Source: an uncultured Actinomycetes bacterium (GTDB lineage Bacteria; Actinomycetota; Coriobacteriia; Coriobacteriales; Atopobiaceae). From it: a stretch of 41,086 nt of DNA. The translations under genes and the position numbers were made by a program. Under the pieces are notes generated by a model. That model was given only the letters and a program-made list of their open reading frames with translations. It did no database searches and was not told the DNA's origin. The stretch covers positions 1 through 41,086 of the forward strand of contig OMTG01000138.1 of assembly GCA_900313905.1 (NCBI GenBank), written 5' to 3'. Of the stretch, positions 24,382-34,372 are shown piece after piece. Position 1 is the stretch's first letter. Each line of letters opens with the position of its first letter.

Positions 24382-25779
24382 CTACTCCGTATGGATCGAG
24401 TCGACCTCGATGAACTTCGTCTTGCCTGGCTCGAAGACGAGCGGCACCGTGCCGACCGGGCCTGAACGGTTCTTCGCGATGATGAAGTTCGTGATGTTCT
24501 TGTCGGGACGGTCGTCGCGCTCGGCCTCCTCGTCTGTCATCGAGCGGTCGAGAAGGATGACGATATCGGCGTCCTGCTCGATAGCGCCGGACTCGCGCAG
24601 GTCGGAGAGCTGCGGGGTCTTGCCGGTGCGGGATTCGACCTGGCGGGAGAGCTGGGAGAGCGCCACGACCGGCACGCCCAGGTCCTTTGCCATGATCTTG
24701 ATGCCTCGCGACATCTCGGAGACCTCGGTCGCACGGCTGTCCGACCTCCTGCCGCCGGAAGGCGGCGACACGAGCTGCAGGTAGTCGAGGATGACGAGGC
24801 AGTTCTGCCCCTTGCCATGGAGCATGCGCCTCGCCTTGGCGCGCACCTCCGTCACGGTCGTGCCCGGCGTGTCGTCGACCATCATGTCGAGCCTCGAGAG
24901 GTCGATCGTCGCGTCGAGGAGCAGCTTCCACTGGTTGTCGCGGATATTGGCGGCACGGATGTCCTGCAGGCTCACCCCCGACTGGGCAGCGAGCAGGCGC
25001 TGGGCAATCTCGGCCTTGCTCATCTCGAGCGAGAAGAAGGCGACGGTCGCGCCCTTCGCAGCAGCATTCACTGCGAGGTTCAGGGCGAACGATGTCTTGC
25101 CGACGCCTGGGCGGGCGCCGATGACGATCATCTGGCCAGGACGCAGGCCCAGCAGCTGCCTGTCGATGCCTGGGAACCCGGTCTGGACACCGAGGAACTT
25201 CTTGTCCTGTCCCGCCATGTCCGCAAGCTCGCTGTAGAGGTCCTGCATCACGCTCTCGATGGTGGAGTAGTCGCTCTTGATGTCAGAATCGGTGGCGTTG
25301 AGGATGAGCTTCTCGGCCTGGTCGACGACTTCCTTCGTATCCTCTGGTGCATCGTAGGCAAGCGCGGTCACCTGCGTGGAGGCCGTGATGATCTTGCGCA
25401 GGGTCGAATCGCGGCGCAGAATCTCCGCATGATGGCGCCAGCTGGCGAGCGCGAAGCTGTTCCCGTTGAGCTCGAGCAGATAGGTGCTGCCTCCTGCACG
25501 GGAAAGCTCGCCCTCCGACTTCAGGTAATCGGCAAGCGAGATCGGATCGACCGGCTGTCCACGGTCGAAGAGGGTGCGCATCGCCATATAGATCGTGCGG
25601 TTCGACGGCACGTAGAAATCGTCAGGCGAAAGCTCCGTGAGGGCTTCCTGGAGGACATCGGCGGAAAGCAGCATCGCCGACAGCACCGAAGCCTCGGCTG
25701 CCGAATCCTGCGGCATCACCGCATCGGCAGGAGGCGTCGTAGGCATATCGCGGCGCTCGCGCTTCTCATGCTCTGGCAT
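24382..25779 (-). CDS. dnaB: Replicative DNA helicase
   Basis: 465 aa RecA-fold hexameric helicase that unwinds the fork. N-terminal primase-binding domain (EASVLSAMLLSADVLQEA, about 30-130), linker, Walker A ARPGVGKTSF (about 212-221), FFSLEMSKAEIAQRLLA, Walker B LVILDYLQLV, and the C-terminal SRQVESRTGKTPQLSDLRES and DADIVILLDR motifs. No intein is present. ATG 25777-25779 with GGGGA 4 nt upstream. Downstream of rplI but separated by a terminator and a long, repeat-bearing leader. Confidence 0.97.
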   Translation of the reverse strand: MPEHEKRERRDMPTTPPADAVMPQDSAAEASVLSAMLLSADVLQEALTELSPDDFYVPSNRTIYMAMRTLFDRGQPVDPISLADYLKSEGELSRAGGSTYLLELNGNSFALASWRHHAEILRRDSTLRKIITASTQVTALAYDAPEDTKEVVDQAEKLILNATDSDIKSDYSTIESVMQDLYSELADMAGQDKKFLGVQTGFPGIDRQLLGLRPGQMIVIGARPGVGKTSFALNLAVNAAAKGATVAFFSLEMSKAEIAQRLLAAQSGVSLQDIRAANIRDNQWKLLLDATIDLSRLDMMVDDTPGTTVTEVRAKARRMLHGKGQNCLVILDYLQLVSPPSGGRRSDSRATEVSEMSRGIKIMAKDLGVPVVALSQLSRQVESRTGKTPQLSDLRESGAIEQDADIVILLDRSMTDEEAERDDRPDKNITNFIIAKNRSGPVGTVPLVFEPGKTKFIEVDSIHTE

Positions 25780-26110
25780 ACAGTCCCCTTTCTCTTTCCC
25801 TAATCAGATGCACTAACAGGCTGCCCTGTCAAGCTCCACCCTCAGAGGCCCATCCCAAGGAGCAGGGAGGGGCCGGTGCGCCGGTGGTGAAAGTTCCTTC
25901 GCCGTGACCTTGCGATTCGCAGGTTTTCGACGTTTTCGACATTTTGTTCGATGCTGCATGGAGCAGTTTTCGACATATCGAACAAGCGTACCTTCCTGCA
26001 CGTCAGAGGCCATTTTGAACGCCCACGGAAAAAACTATGTATGCCCCGACCTGCGCTTTTCCGCATTTCCGCAGGTAGATGCCTTACAAATTATTCTCTC
26101 GGAAGAGCAG
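25780..26110 (-). promoter_or_regulatory. dnaB upstream region with GTTTTCGAC repeats
   Basis: Gene-free 330 bp. GTTTTCGAC occurs three times on the plus strand: 25923-25931 and 25932-25940 in direct tandem, and 25966-25974. A perfect 9-bp inverted pair TTGTTCGAT (25944-25952) / ATCGAACAA (25977-25985) interlocks with them, and TTCGA-CATA-TCGAA forms a dyad at 25970-25983. The repeats sit 145-205 bp upstream of dnaB. No protein family fits the open frames here, and no -10/-35 could be assigned with confidence. Confidence 0.55.
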
Positions 26111-26146
26111 AAAGCCCTCCTTGGAACACATGGTCCCAAGGAGGGC
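26111..26146 (-). terminator. Terminator after rplI
   Basis: 11-bp stem GCCCTCCTTGG (26114-26124) / CCAAGGAGGGC (26136-26146), followed leftward by TTTCT. It lies about 110 bp past the rplI stop; nothing else was recognised in that gap. Confidence 0.85.
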
Positions 26147-26254
26147 GCTCAGTCGCTGTGCATACAAGGTCTTGTGGCCTCAGTCTTCAGCCTGCATATT
26201 TGTCGAAATCCCCCAGCTTTCACCAGAGGTCCCGCGCAGGCGGAAGAAGATGCC

Positions 26255-26779
26255 TTAGGCCTCTGCCGGAGCCTCGGCTGCATCCTCTGCAGGAGCGGCC
26301 TCCTCGGCTGCCTCAGGAGCAGCCTCCTCAGGCTCGACATCGCCGACGAGCACGTTGAGCTCGGCGTTGATCTCGCGGTAGAGGTTGATGGTGACCTGGT
26401 GGCGGCCGACGGTCTTGATGGCGGCAGCGTGCTCGACACGCTTGCGGTCGATCTCGACGCCGAGCTCTGCCTTCAGGGCATCAGCGATCATGGTCGTGGT
26501 GACAGAGCCGAAGAGCTGGCCGTCGTCGCCGATCTTTGCATCGACCTTGACGCTCTTGCCGTCGATCTGAGCCTTGAGGGCCTCGGCGTTTGCGATACGC
26601 TCAGCCTCGCGCTTCTCGATGTTGTGGCGGCGCTCCTCGAGCTGCTTGATATTGCCAGGGGTAGCCGGCTGGGCGATACGGTTCGGGAACAGGTAGTTCT
26701 CTGCGTAGCCCTGTGCGACGTCGACGATATCGCCTTCGCCGCCCTTGCCCCTGAGCTCACCCAAAAGGATGACTTTCAT
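26255..26779 (-). CDS. rplI: 50S ribosomal protein L9
   Basis: 174 aa. MKVILLGELRGKGGEGDIVDV and YAENYLFPNRIA are the L9 N-domain that binds 23S rRNA; then the long connecting helix and C-domain. It ends with about 25 extra Ala/Glu/Pro residues not found in the usual 148-residue L9, a tail common in actinobacterial forms. ATG 26777-26779 with AAGGAG upstream. Last gene of the rpsF-ssb-rpsR-DUF2232-rplI set. Confidence 0.96.
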   Translation of the reverse strand: MKVILLGELRGKGGEGDIVDVAQGYAENYLFPNRIAQPATPGNIKQLEERRHNIEKREAERIANAEALKAQIDGKSVKVDAKIGDDGQLFGSVTTTMIADALKAELGVEIDRKRVEHAAAIKTVGRHQVTINLYREINAELNVLVGDVEPEEAAPEAAEEAAPAEDAAEAPAEA

Positions 26780-26816
26780 TGGGACACTCCTTCGGTTGGT
26801 TGCCTTGCGGCAACTC

Positions 26817-27881
26817 CTACTTACTCTCATCAGTCCGGTACTGGTAGCTCCGGATTCCTTTCCGCCTGAGATTGCGGAAGTTCGCGAAGCCATCGACCAG
26901 GCCAAAAACGCTCAATACCAGAAACGAGATCTCGAGCAGGACGCCCGCGAAGGCGCCCAGCACCTGTCCGAAGCTCCCCACCCCATGCTCTGCCAGGAAC
27001 CACACGATGAGTGCGATGCCCTGGAGCACGGCGATGAAGCGCATGGCCTGGAGCAGGTTCGCCGCGACGAACACCAGCTCCTGCGGGAGCGCGATGCCTT
27101 TACGCTGCATCACGTCCACCACAAAGCCCGCGACAAGCACGATCAGCACCCAGAGAGGTGCATCGAAGTCACGGAAGCTGACCGCGTAGGTCACACCAGG
27201 CGTACCTGGACGGGTGAACAGGACTGCTCCCAGCCAGGCGCTCAGACAGTAGCAGACGCTGATGATCCCGTAGGCCAGCGGCCAATAAGTCTCCATCAGC
27301 CCCACTATCGCCTGGGCAGCACCCTGCGCCTCGGCAGAGCCCACAGAAGCCGCATAGGCGTCCGCAAGCTCCTGGTAGAAGGCAGACTCGCTCTCAGCCA
27401 GGCTCATACCTGCCTGGGCAGAGATATAGGCATCGGTGCCTATGAGCCCTGCGGTGATGCCCAGCGCCACAAGGACGAGGGCATTCGCGCTGAGATGCTT
27501 CCGGGTGACCAGAAGGCCGACCACGCTTCCTGCCAGGGCAGGAAGCACAGCCTCGCTCACAGATCCGGAAGCAGCGAGGATGCCTGCCACTACGCTAGCC
27601 GCCACCGTGGCTGCAATCGCTCCAAGAGAAGCCTTGCGCCCACGGCCGGCACAGCAGAGGCATGTGCCATACGAACAGGCGAAGCCTGCAAGCAGCGGTA
27701 TGAATCCCGAGACGGCCCCGCCGGCTATGCACCAGGCCAGGCCGAGCCGGAAGTCATCGGAGGGGCGAGCCCTGCGCCCTGAGGCATCAGGAGCCTCCGA
27801 TGCACCATCCTTCTGGCTGGACACAGGGGTCCAGCCTTCTGGCGGCACCAGACGCTTGTCGTCCTCTTTGCTCACTGCCAC
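26817..27881 (-). CDS. DUF2232 (YybS-like) membrane protein
   Basis: 354 aa. About 50 charged N-terminal residues, then eight or so hydrophobic helices (AWCIAGGAVSGFIPLLAGF through SFLVLSVFGLVDGFANF). Position between rpsR and rplI is the conserved place of yybS-type genes in Firmicutes and relatives, which supports the DUF2232 call. Function unknown; ECF-type transporter-like fold has been proposed for the family. Start taken as GTG 27879-27881; GTG 27873-27875 is as likely, since no strong ribosome site is seen. Confidence 0.75.
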   Translation of the reverse strand: MAVSKEDDKRLVPPEGWTPVSSQKDGASEAPDASGRRARPSDDFRLGLAWCIAGGAVSGFIPLLAGFACSYGTCLCCAGRGRKASLGAIAATVAASVVAGILAASGSVSEAVLPALAGSVVGLLVTRKHLSANALVLVALGITAGLIGTDAYISAQAGMSLAESESAFYQELADAYAASVGSAEAQGAAQAIVGLMETYWPLAYGIISVCYCLSAWLGAVLFTRPGTPGVTYAVSFRDFDAPLWVLIVLVAGFVVDVMQRKGIALPQELVFVAANLLQAMRFIAVLQGIALIVWFLAEHGVGSFGQVLGAFAGVLLEISFLVLSVFGLVDGFANFRNLRRKGIRSYQYRTDESK

Positions 27882-27909
27882 ACGGCTTCGTTCGAGAACC
27901 GGATCTGCG

Positions 27910-28179
27910 CTAGTCGCGGTTGCGGCCACGGCCACCGCGGCTGGAGACCACGGAAACCGTATACGGCAGAAGTGCCATCTCGCGAGCGCGCTTGACGGCA
28001 ATAGCGATGTCGCGCTGATGCTGCGTGCATGCGCCAGTCACACGACGCGGCTTGATCTTGCCGCGGTCAGTCGTGTACTTGCGGAGGAGCTGGACATCCT
28101 TGTAATCGATGTAGTCCACGTCCTCCTTGCAGAACTGGCAATACTTGCGACGCGGCTGACGCTGAAATTCCTGAGCCAT
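27910..28179 (-). CDS. rpsR: 30S ribosomal protein S18
   Basis: 89 aa. [37 protein letters not shown] and [20 protein letters not shown] are the S18 core. The Cys pair CQFC together with the later Cys and His fits the zinc-binding (C+) form. ATG 28177-28179, with AAAGG upstream at 10 nt. Third gene of the cluster. Confidence 0.97.
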   Translation of the reverse strand: MAQEFQRQPRRKYCQFCKEDVDYIDYKDVQLLRKYTTDRGKIKPRRVTGACTQHQRDIAIAVKRAREMALLPYTVSVVSSRGGRGRNRD

Positions 28180-28236
28180 GTCTGATTTGCCTTTCTTTTC
28201 AGGCGGCAAATCCGCCTGAGTTTCTTCACGTTCCTG

Positions 28237-28737
28237 CTAGAAGGGAATGTCCTCGTCGTAGACATCCGCAGAAGGCGGAGCCTGGACGGGACGCTGAGGG
28301 GCCTGCTGCTGCGGCTGATATGCCGACGGAGCAGAGAAGGCGGGCTCTGACGCCTGCTGGCTGCGTGCCTGCTGGGCGCCTCCCTGGTAGGACCCTTGGC
28401 CATTGCGTGACGACATGAATTCCAGGTCGTCCACAATCACCTCGAGCTTGCTCCTGCGCTGGCCGTCGCGTTCCCACGAGCTATAGCGCAGCTTGCCTTC
28501 CAAGGCAACCTTGGTGCCTTTGGTGAGGAAACGTGAAAGGGCCTCTGCGCGGGTTCCGAACATGACGCAGTCGACGAAGTTTGGAACATCCTCCCATTCA
28601 CCGGATGCATTGCGGCGGCGGTCATTCACTGCTATGCCGAAGGTCAGCACGGTCGTGCCGCCCGTGGTGGAGCGGAGCTCCCCATCGCGTGTCAGATTTC
28701 CCGAAAGAACAACCCTGTTGATGCTCACGTTGCTCAC
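28237..28737 (-). CDS. ssb: Single-stranded DNA-binding protein
   Basis: 166 aa. OB fold (INRVVLSGNLTRDGELR, NFVDCVMFGTRAEALSRFL, LRYSSWERDGQRRSKLEVIV), a Gln/Ala/Ser-rich linker (about 112-155) and the acidic interaction tip DEDIPF. Start GTG 28735-28737 close to GAGAGG (2 nt); the GTG at 28728 gives better spacing but drops three residues. Between rpsF and rpsR, the usual place. Confidence 0.96.
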   Translation of the reverse strand: MSNVSINRVVLSGNLTRDGELRSTTGGTTVLTFGIAVNDRRRNASGEWEDVPNFVDCVMFGTRAEALSRFLTKGTKVALEGKLRYSSWERDGQRRSKLEVIVDDLEFMSSRNGQGSYQGGAQQARSQQASEPAFSAPSAYQPQQQAPQRPVQAPPSADVYDEDIPF

Positions 28738-28776
28738 TGCCTCTCTTCTGCGGGCTCTGCGCCCGCCCTTCCATGA

Positions 28777-29070
28777 CTAGTCCTTGTCCGGACGACGCAC
28801 GATCATGTGACGCTTCACTGCATCGTTGATGCGGAGAACGCGGTCGAGCTCTGCAATATCCTCTGCGTTGGCATGGAAGTTGATGAGGGTGTAGTCGCCC
28901 TCCGTGAGACCGTCGATCTCGTAGGCGAGCTTGCGCTTGCCCCAATCCTCGACGCTGTCGACCTGGCCACCGTTGGTGGTGATAGCGACGTCCACGCGCT
29001 TCATGACACCAGCGCGGACCTCCTCATTGGAAGCAGGATCGACAAAGAACAGCAGTTCATAGGCCTTCAT
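28777..29070 (-). CDS. rpsF: 30S ribosomal protein S6
   Basis: 97 aa. MKAYELLFFVDPA, EDWGKRKLAYEIDGLTEGDY and LDRVLRINDAVKRHMIVR cover the whole S6 fold; it pairs with S18 on the 30S platform. ATG 29068-29070 with GAGGAGGTGACC upstream, a strong site. First gene of the cluster; a possible -10 TAGGAT lies about 80 bp upstream. The 213 bp between it and the 29284 terminator hold no gene. Confidence 0.97.
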   Translation of the reverse strand: MKAYELLFFVDPASNEEVRAGVMKRVDVAITTNGGQVDSVEDWGKRKLAYEIDGLTEGDYTLINFHANAEDIAELDRVLRINDAVKRHMIVRRPDKD

Positions 29071-29283
29071 ATGGTCACCTCCTCTGGGCTTAAGGCTCAG
29101 GGTCGTGAAGGACAGCGCCCCGAGCAGGAAAGGTTCGGTCTAGAATCCTACCACACCCACGCCTGTCTCCCGATACACTCCACAACTTTCCGCATAGTGC
29201 CGCAGCATGCCACGCATGAGGCGCATGGTAGCAGACCGCCCTGACACAAATGGATATCCCTGCTGCCTGCATGCTCACACGCA

Positions 29284-29317
29284 AAGCAGGCGCCCTCCGC
29301 AAGGAAGGGCGCCTGCA
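29284..29317 (-). terminator. Terminator after DUF4013-like gene
   Basis: 11-bp stem GCAGGCGCCCT (29287-29297) / AGGGCGCCTGC (29307-29317), followed leftward by TTTG. Confidence 0.85.
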
Positions 29318-29330
29318 GCCATAGCGAGGT

Positions 29331-30422
29331 CTATGCCTGCTCCTCGGAAGGAGTGCCTGGATCTTGTGGCCCTGCCTGGGGGGCAGCTGCCTGCGTCCTC
29401 CAGGACCCGCTCACCTCTGCAGGCATATCGGAGGTGAGCACACGCGCCGGCTCATCTTCTGGAGCGCTGCTCTCGCCTATGGCCGGAAGGCCTTGGACCG
29501 GCTTCTCCTCCGTCTCCGTCTCGCCCTTCTCATCCGGAGCCGATGCGGACGGGCGCTCCTGGCCTGGCTCCGGAGCCTCCCTGGGGCCGGATGAAGGAGC
29601 GGAAGCCTCAGGAGCCACCGGGCGCTCAGGCTCCTTCTCCTGCGGGCCTGCATCAGGCAGCGGATCTGTCGGGGACTTCCAGGCAGGGACATCGAACTGC
29701 CGCATCCAGAGGCCAATCGCATTGGTCAGGCAGAGCGCCAGCGCATTGTAGAAGACGCCTGCGAAGTAGATCACAAGCACCATCCAAGGCGCGAACTGGG
29801 CAAAGAACCGGACGATGAGGTAGGCAGACCCCATGCCCCCATCGTAGAGCACCGGCATGATCTCATAGATCGCTGGAACTGCCACAAGGATGGACATGAG
29901 GATAACGAAGCCCTCGATCAGGAGGATGCCGAGGAAGAGCCAGAGGGCGAGGAGCGCCAGGCTCTTGAAGTCGCGCTTCAGCATGTCCACGACACGGTTC
30001 ACCTTATATGCCGCCCCGGCCTTCTGGTAGATCGTGGCACGGAGCGCCGCGACGTCCATGATGATGGACCAGAGGCAGCAGAGATAGGTCCAGATGAGGG
30101 CGGCAAGCGTGCTCTCGGTCCCCCGGCCAACAGCCAGCCCGATAAGGAAGAGGACCAGCGCATAGCCTATCGAAGAGAGGAACACGCGCCATCCGCTCTT
30201 GATGCAGGCGCCGATCTTCACGTCCTTCTGCTTGGGATAGGTATCAAGTCCCCACGCGCTCATGCGTGCCCATTCGAAGCGATATCCCTGGACACCCAGG
30301 ACCCCTGCTATCGGGACGAGATCAGCCACCGGCAGCACGAGAAGCGGCTTGTACCATCCCTTGTCGTGCGTGACCATCCGCCAGGAGCGGCTGAGATATT
30401 CCTTGTTGCTGCTATCTGCCAT
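29331..30422 (-). CDS. DUF4013-like multipass membrane protein
   Basis: 363 aa. N-terminal amphipathic SLSRSWRMVTHDKGW-like segment with WYKPLLVLPVADLVPIAGVL, then further helices (SIGYALVLFLIGLAVG, LALWLFLGILLIEGFVILMS, WMVLVIYFAGVFYNALAL). From about residue 250 a Pro/Glu/Ser-rich tail of 110 residues. The first-helix pattern and the GY/R motif recall DUF4013 proteins, whose function is not known. ATG 30420-30422 with AAAGGG upstream. Monocistronic between tRNA genes and the rpsF cluster. Confidence 0.72.
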   Translation of the reverse strand: MADSSNKEYLSRSWRMVTHDKGWYKPLLVLPVADLVPIAGVLGVQGYRFEWARMSAWGLDTYPKQKDVKIGACIKSGWRVFLSSIGYALVLFLIGLAVGRGTESTLAALIWTYLCCLWSIIMDVAALRATIYQKAGAAYKVNRVVDMLKRDFKSLALLALWLFLGILLIEGFVILMSILVAVPAIYEIMPVLYDGGMGSAYLIVRFFAQFAPWMVLVIYFAGVFYNALALCLTNAIGLWMRQFDVPAWKSPTDPLPDAGPQEKEPERPVAPEASAPSSGPREAPEPGQERPSASAPDEKGETETEEKPVQGLPAIGESSAPEDEPARVLTSDMPAEVSGSWRTQAAAPQAGPQDPGTPSEEQA

Positions 30423-30600
30423 GAGAGACCCTTTCAAGCCATTCTGTGCAGGGCCGGCCCCTGGAGCATCGCAGCGGCACGGCCATATGGATAAGGATAT
30501 ACCCCCGCACTCCCCATTTTCTGCAGGTGGTGTGCAAAGGACATGAGCCTGCAAGATTCCTGGGAGAGCGCCGGAAGTGCAACCTCATTCACGAGACAAT

Positions 30601-30625
30601 AAAAAAGCCCTGCTGAGCAGGGCTT
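30601..30625 (-). terminator. Terminator after tRNA-Ser(CGA)
   Basis: AAGCCCTGCT (30605-30614) / AGCAGGGCTT (30616-30625), with a tight loop, followed leftward by TTTTATTG. Nine bases past the tRNA 3' end. Confidence 0.9.
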
Positions 30626-30634
30626 TGACTAATC

Positions 30635-30724
30635 TGGCGGAGAGGGTGAGATTTGAACTCACGTACCCGCAAGCGGGTAAACGGTTTTCGAGACCGCCGC
30701 ATTCGGCCGCTCTGCCACCTCTCC
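30635..30724 (-). tRNA. tRNA-Ser(CGA)
   Basis: 90 nt including encoded CCA. Acceptor GGAGAGG / CCTCTCC, D-arm GCAGAGCGGCCGAATGC, anticodon loop CTCGAAA (anticodon CGA), long variable arm TACCCGC-TT-GCGGGTA typical of serine tRNAs, T-loop TTCAAAT, discriminator G. Reads UCG codons. Confidence 0.97.
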
Positions 30725-30730
30725 AATTGT

Positions 30731-30766
30731 GAAAGAACGTGGCGTCCCTATTGCAGGAACGCCACG
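30731..30766 (-). terminator. Hairpin between the two tRNA-Ser genes
   Basis: CGTGGCGT (30738-30745) / ACGCCACG (30759-30766) plus inner CCT/AGG pairs, followed leftward by TTCTTTC. It may stop transcription of the first tRNA or act as a processing signal. Confidence 0.65.
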
Positions 30767-30775
30767 GAAATCTGC

Positions 30776-30866
30776 TGGCGGAGAGTCTGGGATTTGAACC
30801 CAGGATACGCTTTAGGCGTATACACGATTTCCAATCGTGCTCCTTCGGCCACTCGGACAACTCTCC
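30776..30866 (-). tRNA. tRNA-Ser(GGA)
   Basis: 91 nt with encoded CCA. Acceptor GGAGAGT / ACTCTCC, anticodon loop TTGGAAA (anticodon GGA), variable arm ATACGCC-TAAA-GCGTAT, T-loop TTCAAAT, discriminator G. Reads UCC/UCU. Confidence 0.97.
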
Positions 30867-30883
30867 TCAAAACCGCGTAAGCA

Positions 30884-30912
30884 ATAATACAATACCGCCC
30901 CGAAGTTGTCAC
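30884..30912 (-). promoter_or_regulatory. Promoter of the tRNA-Ser pair
   Basis: -35 GTGACA (30907-30912), 17-bp spacer, -10 TATTAT (30884-30889), 18 bp before the tRNA-Ser(GGA) 5' end. Confidence 0.65.
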
Positions 30913-31007
30913 GGGAAATTTCCTCTTTTTCTTCCGGGCTGCTAGACTCACAGGCATCGAATGATGAGCGCATTTTCCCCATCAGTCTCTCGCCAAGGGG
31001 GTATCAG

Positions 31008-31751
31008 GTGTTTGACCTGCTCTTTTCCGGTGCATCACAGGCACAGGCCGTGCCCATCCCTGCCTGGCTCGACCTTGCCGCCGTCGTTGTCGGCTCCCTT
31101 ACTGGCTGCATAGTCGCATCCGAACGCAAGCTCGATCTTGTAGGATTTGTGGGACTGAGCATCCTCTGCGGTCTGGGCGGCGGTCTTCTGAGGGATATGG
31201 CGATGCAGCAGGGCGGGGTCTATCTGATCGATTCCCCCTATGCCATCCCAGGGTCGGTCGCAATCGCCCTCATATCGTTCGTCTTCCCTTCCCCATTCTT
31301 CAGCAATCCCCGGGGCCTCGAGTGGTTCGATATCATGTCCGTCGGCCTCTTCGCCGTCTCGGGCACCGACAAGGCCCTGCTCTATGGCCTCTCGCCGTGG
31401 GCGACGGTCCTCATGGGGACGCTGACCGCAGTGGGCGGCGGCATGCTGCGCGATGTCTTCCTGGGGGACATCCCCCGCATCTTCAGGAAGTCCAACCTGT
31501 ATGCCCTCTGCGCCGTTGCCGGCTCCACAGCCTATCTCATAGCCGCCACCTGCGGCCTCAACAAGATCGTCTGCGCCATCATATGCCTTATCGTGACGGT
31601 CGGTCTGAGAAGGGCATCGCTGCGCTACCACATCATGTCCCCCGCCGATGTTGACCTGACCCCGAAGGTGCAGGCAGGCGTGCGCAAGGCAGAGCACAAG
31701 GTCGAGCGCGTCTGGCAGGAGCGGACCGACGATTCGCGGAGATCACGCTAG
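31008..31751 (+). CDS. TRIC-type cation channel family (UPF0126) membrane protein
   Basis: 247 aa, seven hydrophobic segments. Two repeats with GLGGGLLRDM (first half) and AVGGGMLRDVFLGDIP (second half), plus ASERKLDLVGFVGLS and SGTDKALLYGLSPWATV, match the bacterial UPF0126/TRIC family, trimeric potassium-permeable channels. Start set at GTG 31008 (VFDLLFSG) with AAGGGGG 6 nt upstream; a longer frame from 30906 overlaps promoter-like sequence. Cytoplasmic basic tail of about 40 residues. Single gene, convergent with typA. Confidence 0.88.
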   Translation: MFDLLFSGASQAQAVPIPAWLDLAAVVVGSLTGCIVASERKLDLVGFVGLSILCGLGGGLLRDMAMQQGGVYLIDSPYAIPGSVAIALISFVFPSPFFSNPRGLEWFDIMSVGLFAVSGTDKALLYGLSPWATVLMGTLTAVGGGMLRDVFLGDIPRIFRKSNLYALCAVAGSTAYLIAATCGLNKIVCAIICLIVTVGLRRASLRYHIMSPADVDLTPKVQAGVRKAEHKVERVWQERTDDSRRSR

Positions 31752-31782
31752 CGCCGGCTGCCCATCAGATGCTTCGCATAAG

Positions 31783-31814
31783 AATCAGGCCCGCTCCTTT
31801 GAGCGGGCCTGATT
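31783..31814. terminator. Two-way terminator, UPF0126 gene / typA
   Basis: Perfect 13-bp stem AATCAGGCCCGCT (31783-31795) / AGCGGGCCTGATT (31802-31814) between convergent genes. T tract is short on both strands. Confidence 0.8.
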
Positions 31815-31821
31815 GGGCTGG

Positions 31822-33660
<1,839 letters not shown>

Positions 33661-33840
33661 GGAATGCCTCTCGTTCTTGTAGACACACGCCTGTGTCGTC
33701 TCGTGCCGGTCTCCCCTCGGGCAACCGCTGCACGTGGGTATTCAGCCGTTCAAAGAATTTACTCTTGCAAATATAGTGTATGGATGTCTTTGCAGCACGA
33801 TATGCCTGCATACTCCACGTAATTTGCGACACTTCCCTGC

Positions 33841-34284
33841 CTAGAGCAGGGGCGGAAGCTCTCCTGCTGCAGCCGGATCGGTCCAGGCGAACCCTTCGTG
33901 CTCGCCTCTCCCCTTGAAGAGGGAGTAGGCGGAGTAGTTGATGTAGCCGGTCTCGCCGAATTCGAGGAGCAGCGCATCGTCGTAGGCGCCTTCGTCGTCC
34001 TCGATGGCACCTTCATAGACGAGTGCATAGCGGACAGGCGTGCCGAGATGGGAATCCACATCCCCTTCTTCGTGGACCAGATCCTTCACCCGCTTGTGGG
34101 CGCCTTCGATGCAGGCCTCTATCCCATCGTCGGTGAACTCGTAGGATGCCGTCGTCCCATCTGCATCCTGCACCGCCAGAATGACCGGCACTTCCTGGCC
34201 ATCGGCCAAAAGGTCGAATGCCTGCCCCATCAGGTCGCAGGAGAGCTGGTCGAGCTCTGGGGAGACCCCTTGCTTTCTTGCCAC
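33841..34284 (-). CDS. Acidic protein of unknown function
   Basis: 147 aa, strongly acidic, no membrane segment or known motif. N-terminal SPELDQLSCDLMGQAFDLLADG is helical; the rest alternates strands (VPVILAVQDADG, YALVYEGAIEDDEGAYDDALLLEFGETGY). Start GTG 34282-34284, with GAGGATG upstream. Codon use resembles its neighbours and the frame fills a gap between typA and the regulators, so it is accepted as real. Its own promoter was not identified. Confidence 0.75.
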   Translation of the reverse strand: MARKQGVSPELDQLSCDLMGQAFDLLADGQEVPVILAVQDADGTTASYEFTDDGIEACIEGAHKRVKDLVHEEGDVDSHLGTPVRYALVYEGAIEDDEGAYDDALLLEFGETGYINYSAYSLFKGRGEHEGFAWTDPAAAGELPPLL

Positions 34285-34372
34285 GGCACCATCCTCTGTA
34301 TTGCGGGCACATCATGCCCATGCGCTTTCCAGCCTATTCTAGCAGCCCTGATGCCTCACGGCATCTTGAGGA

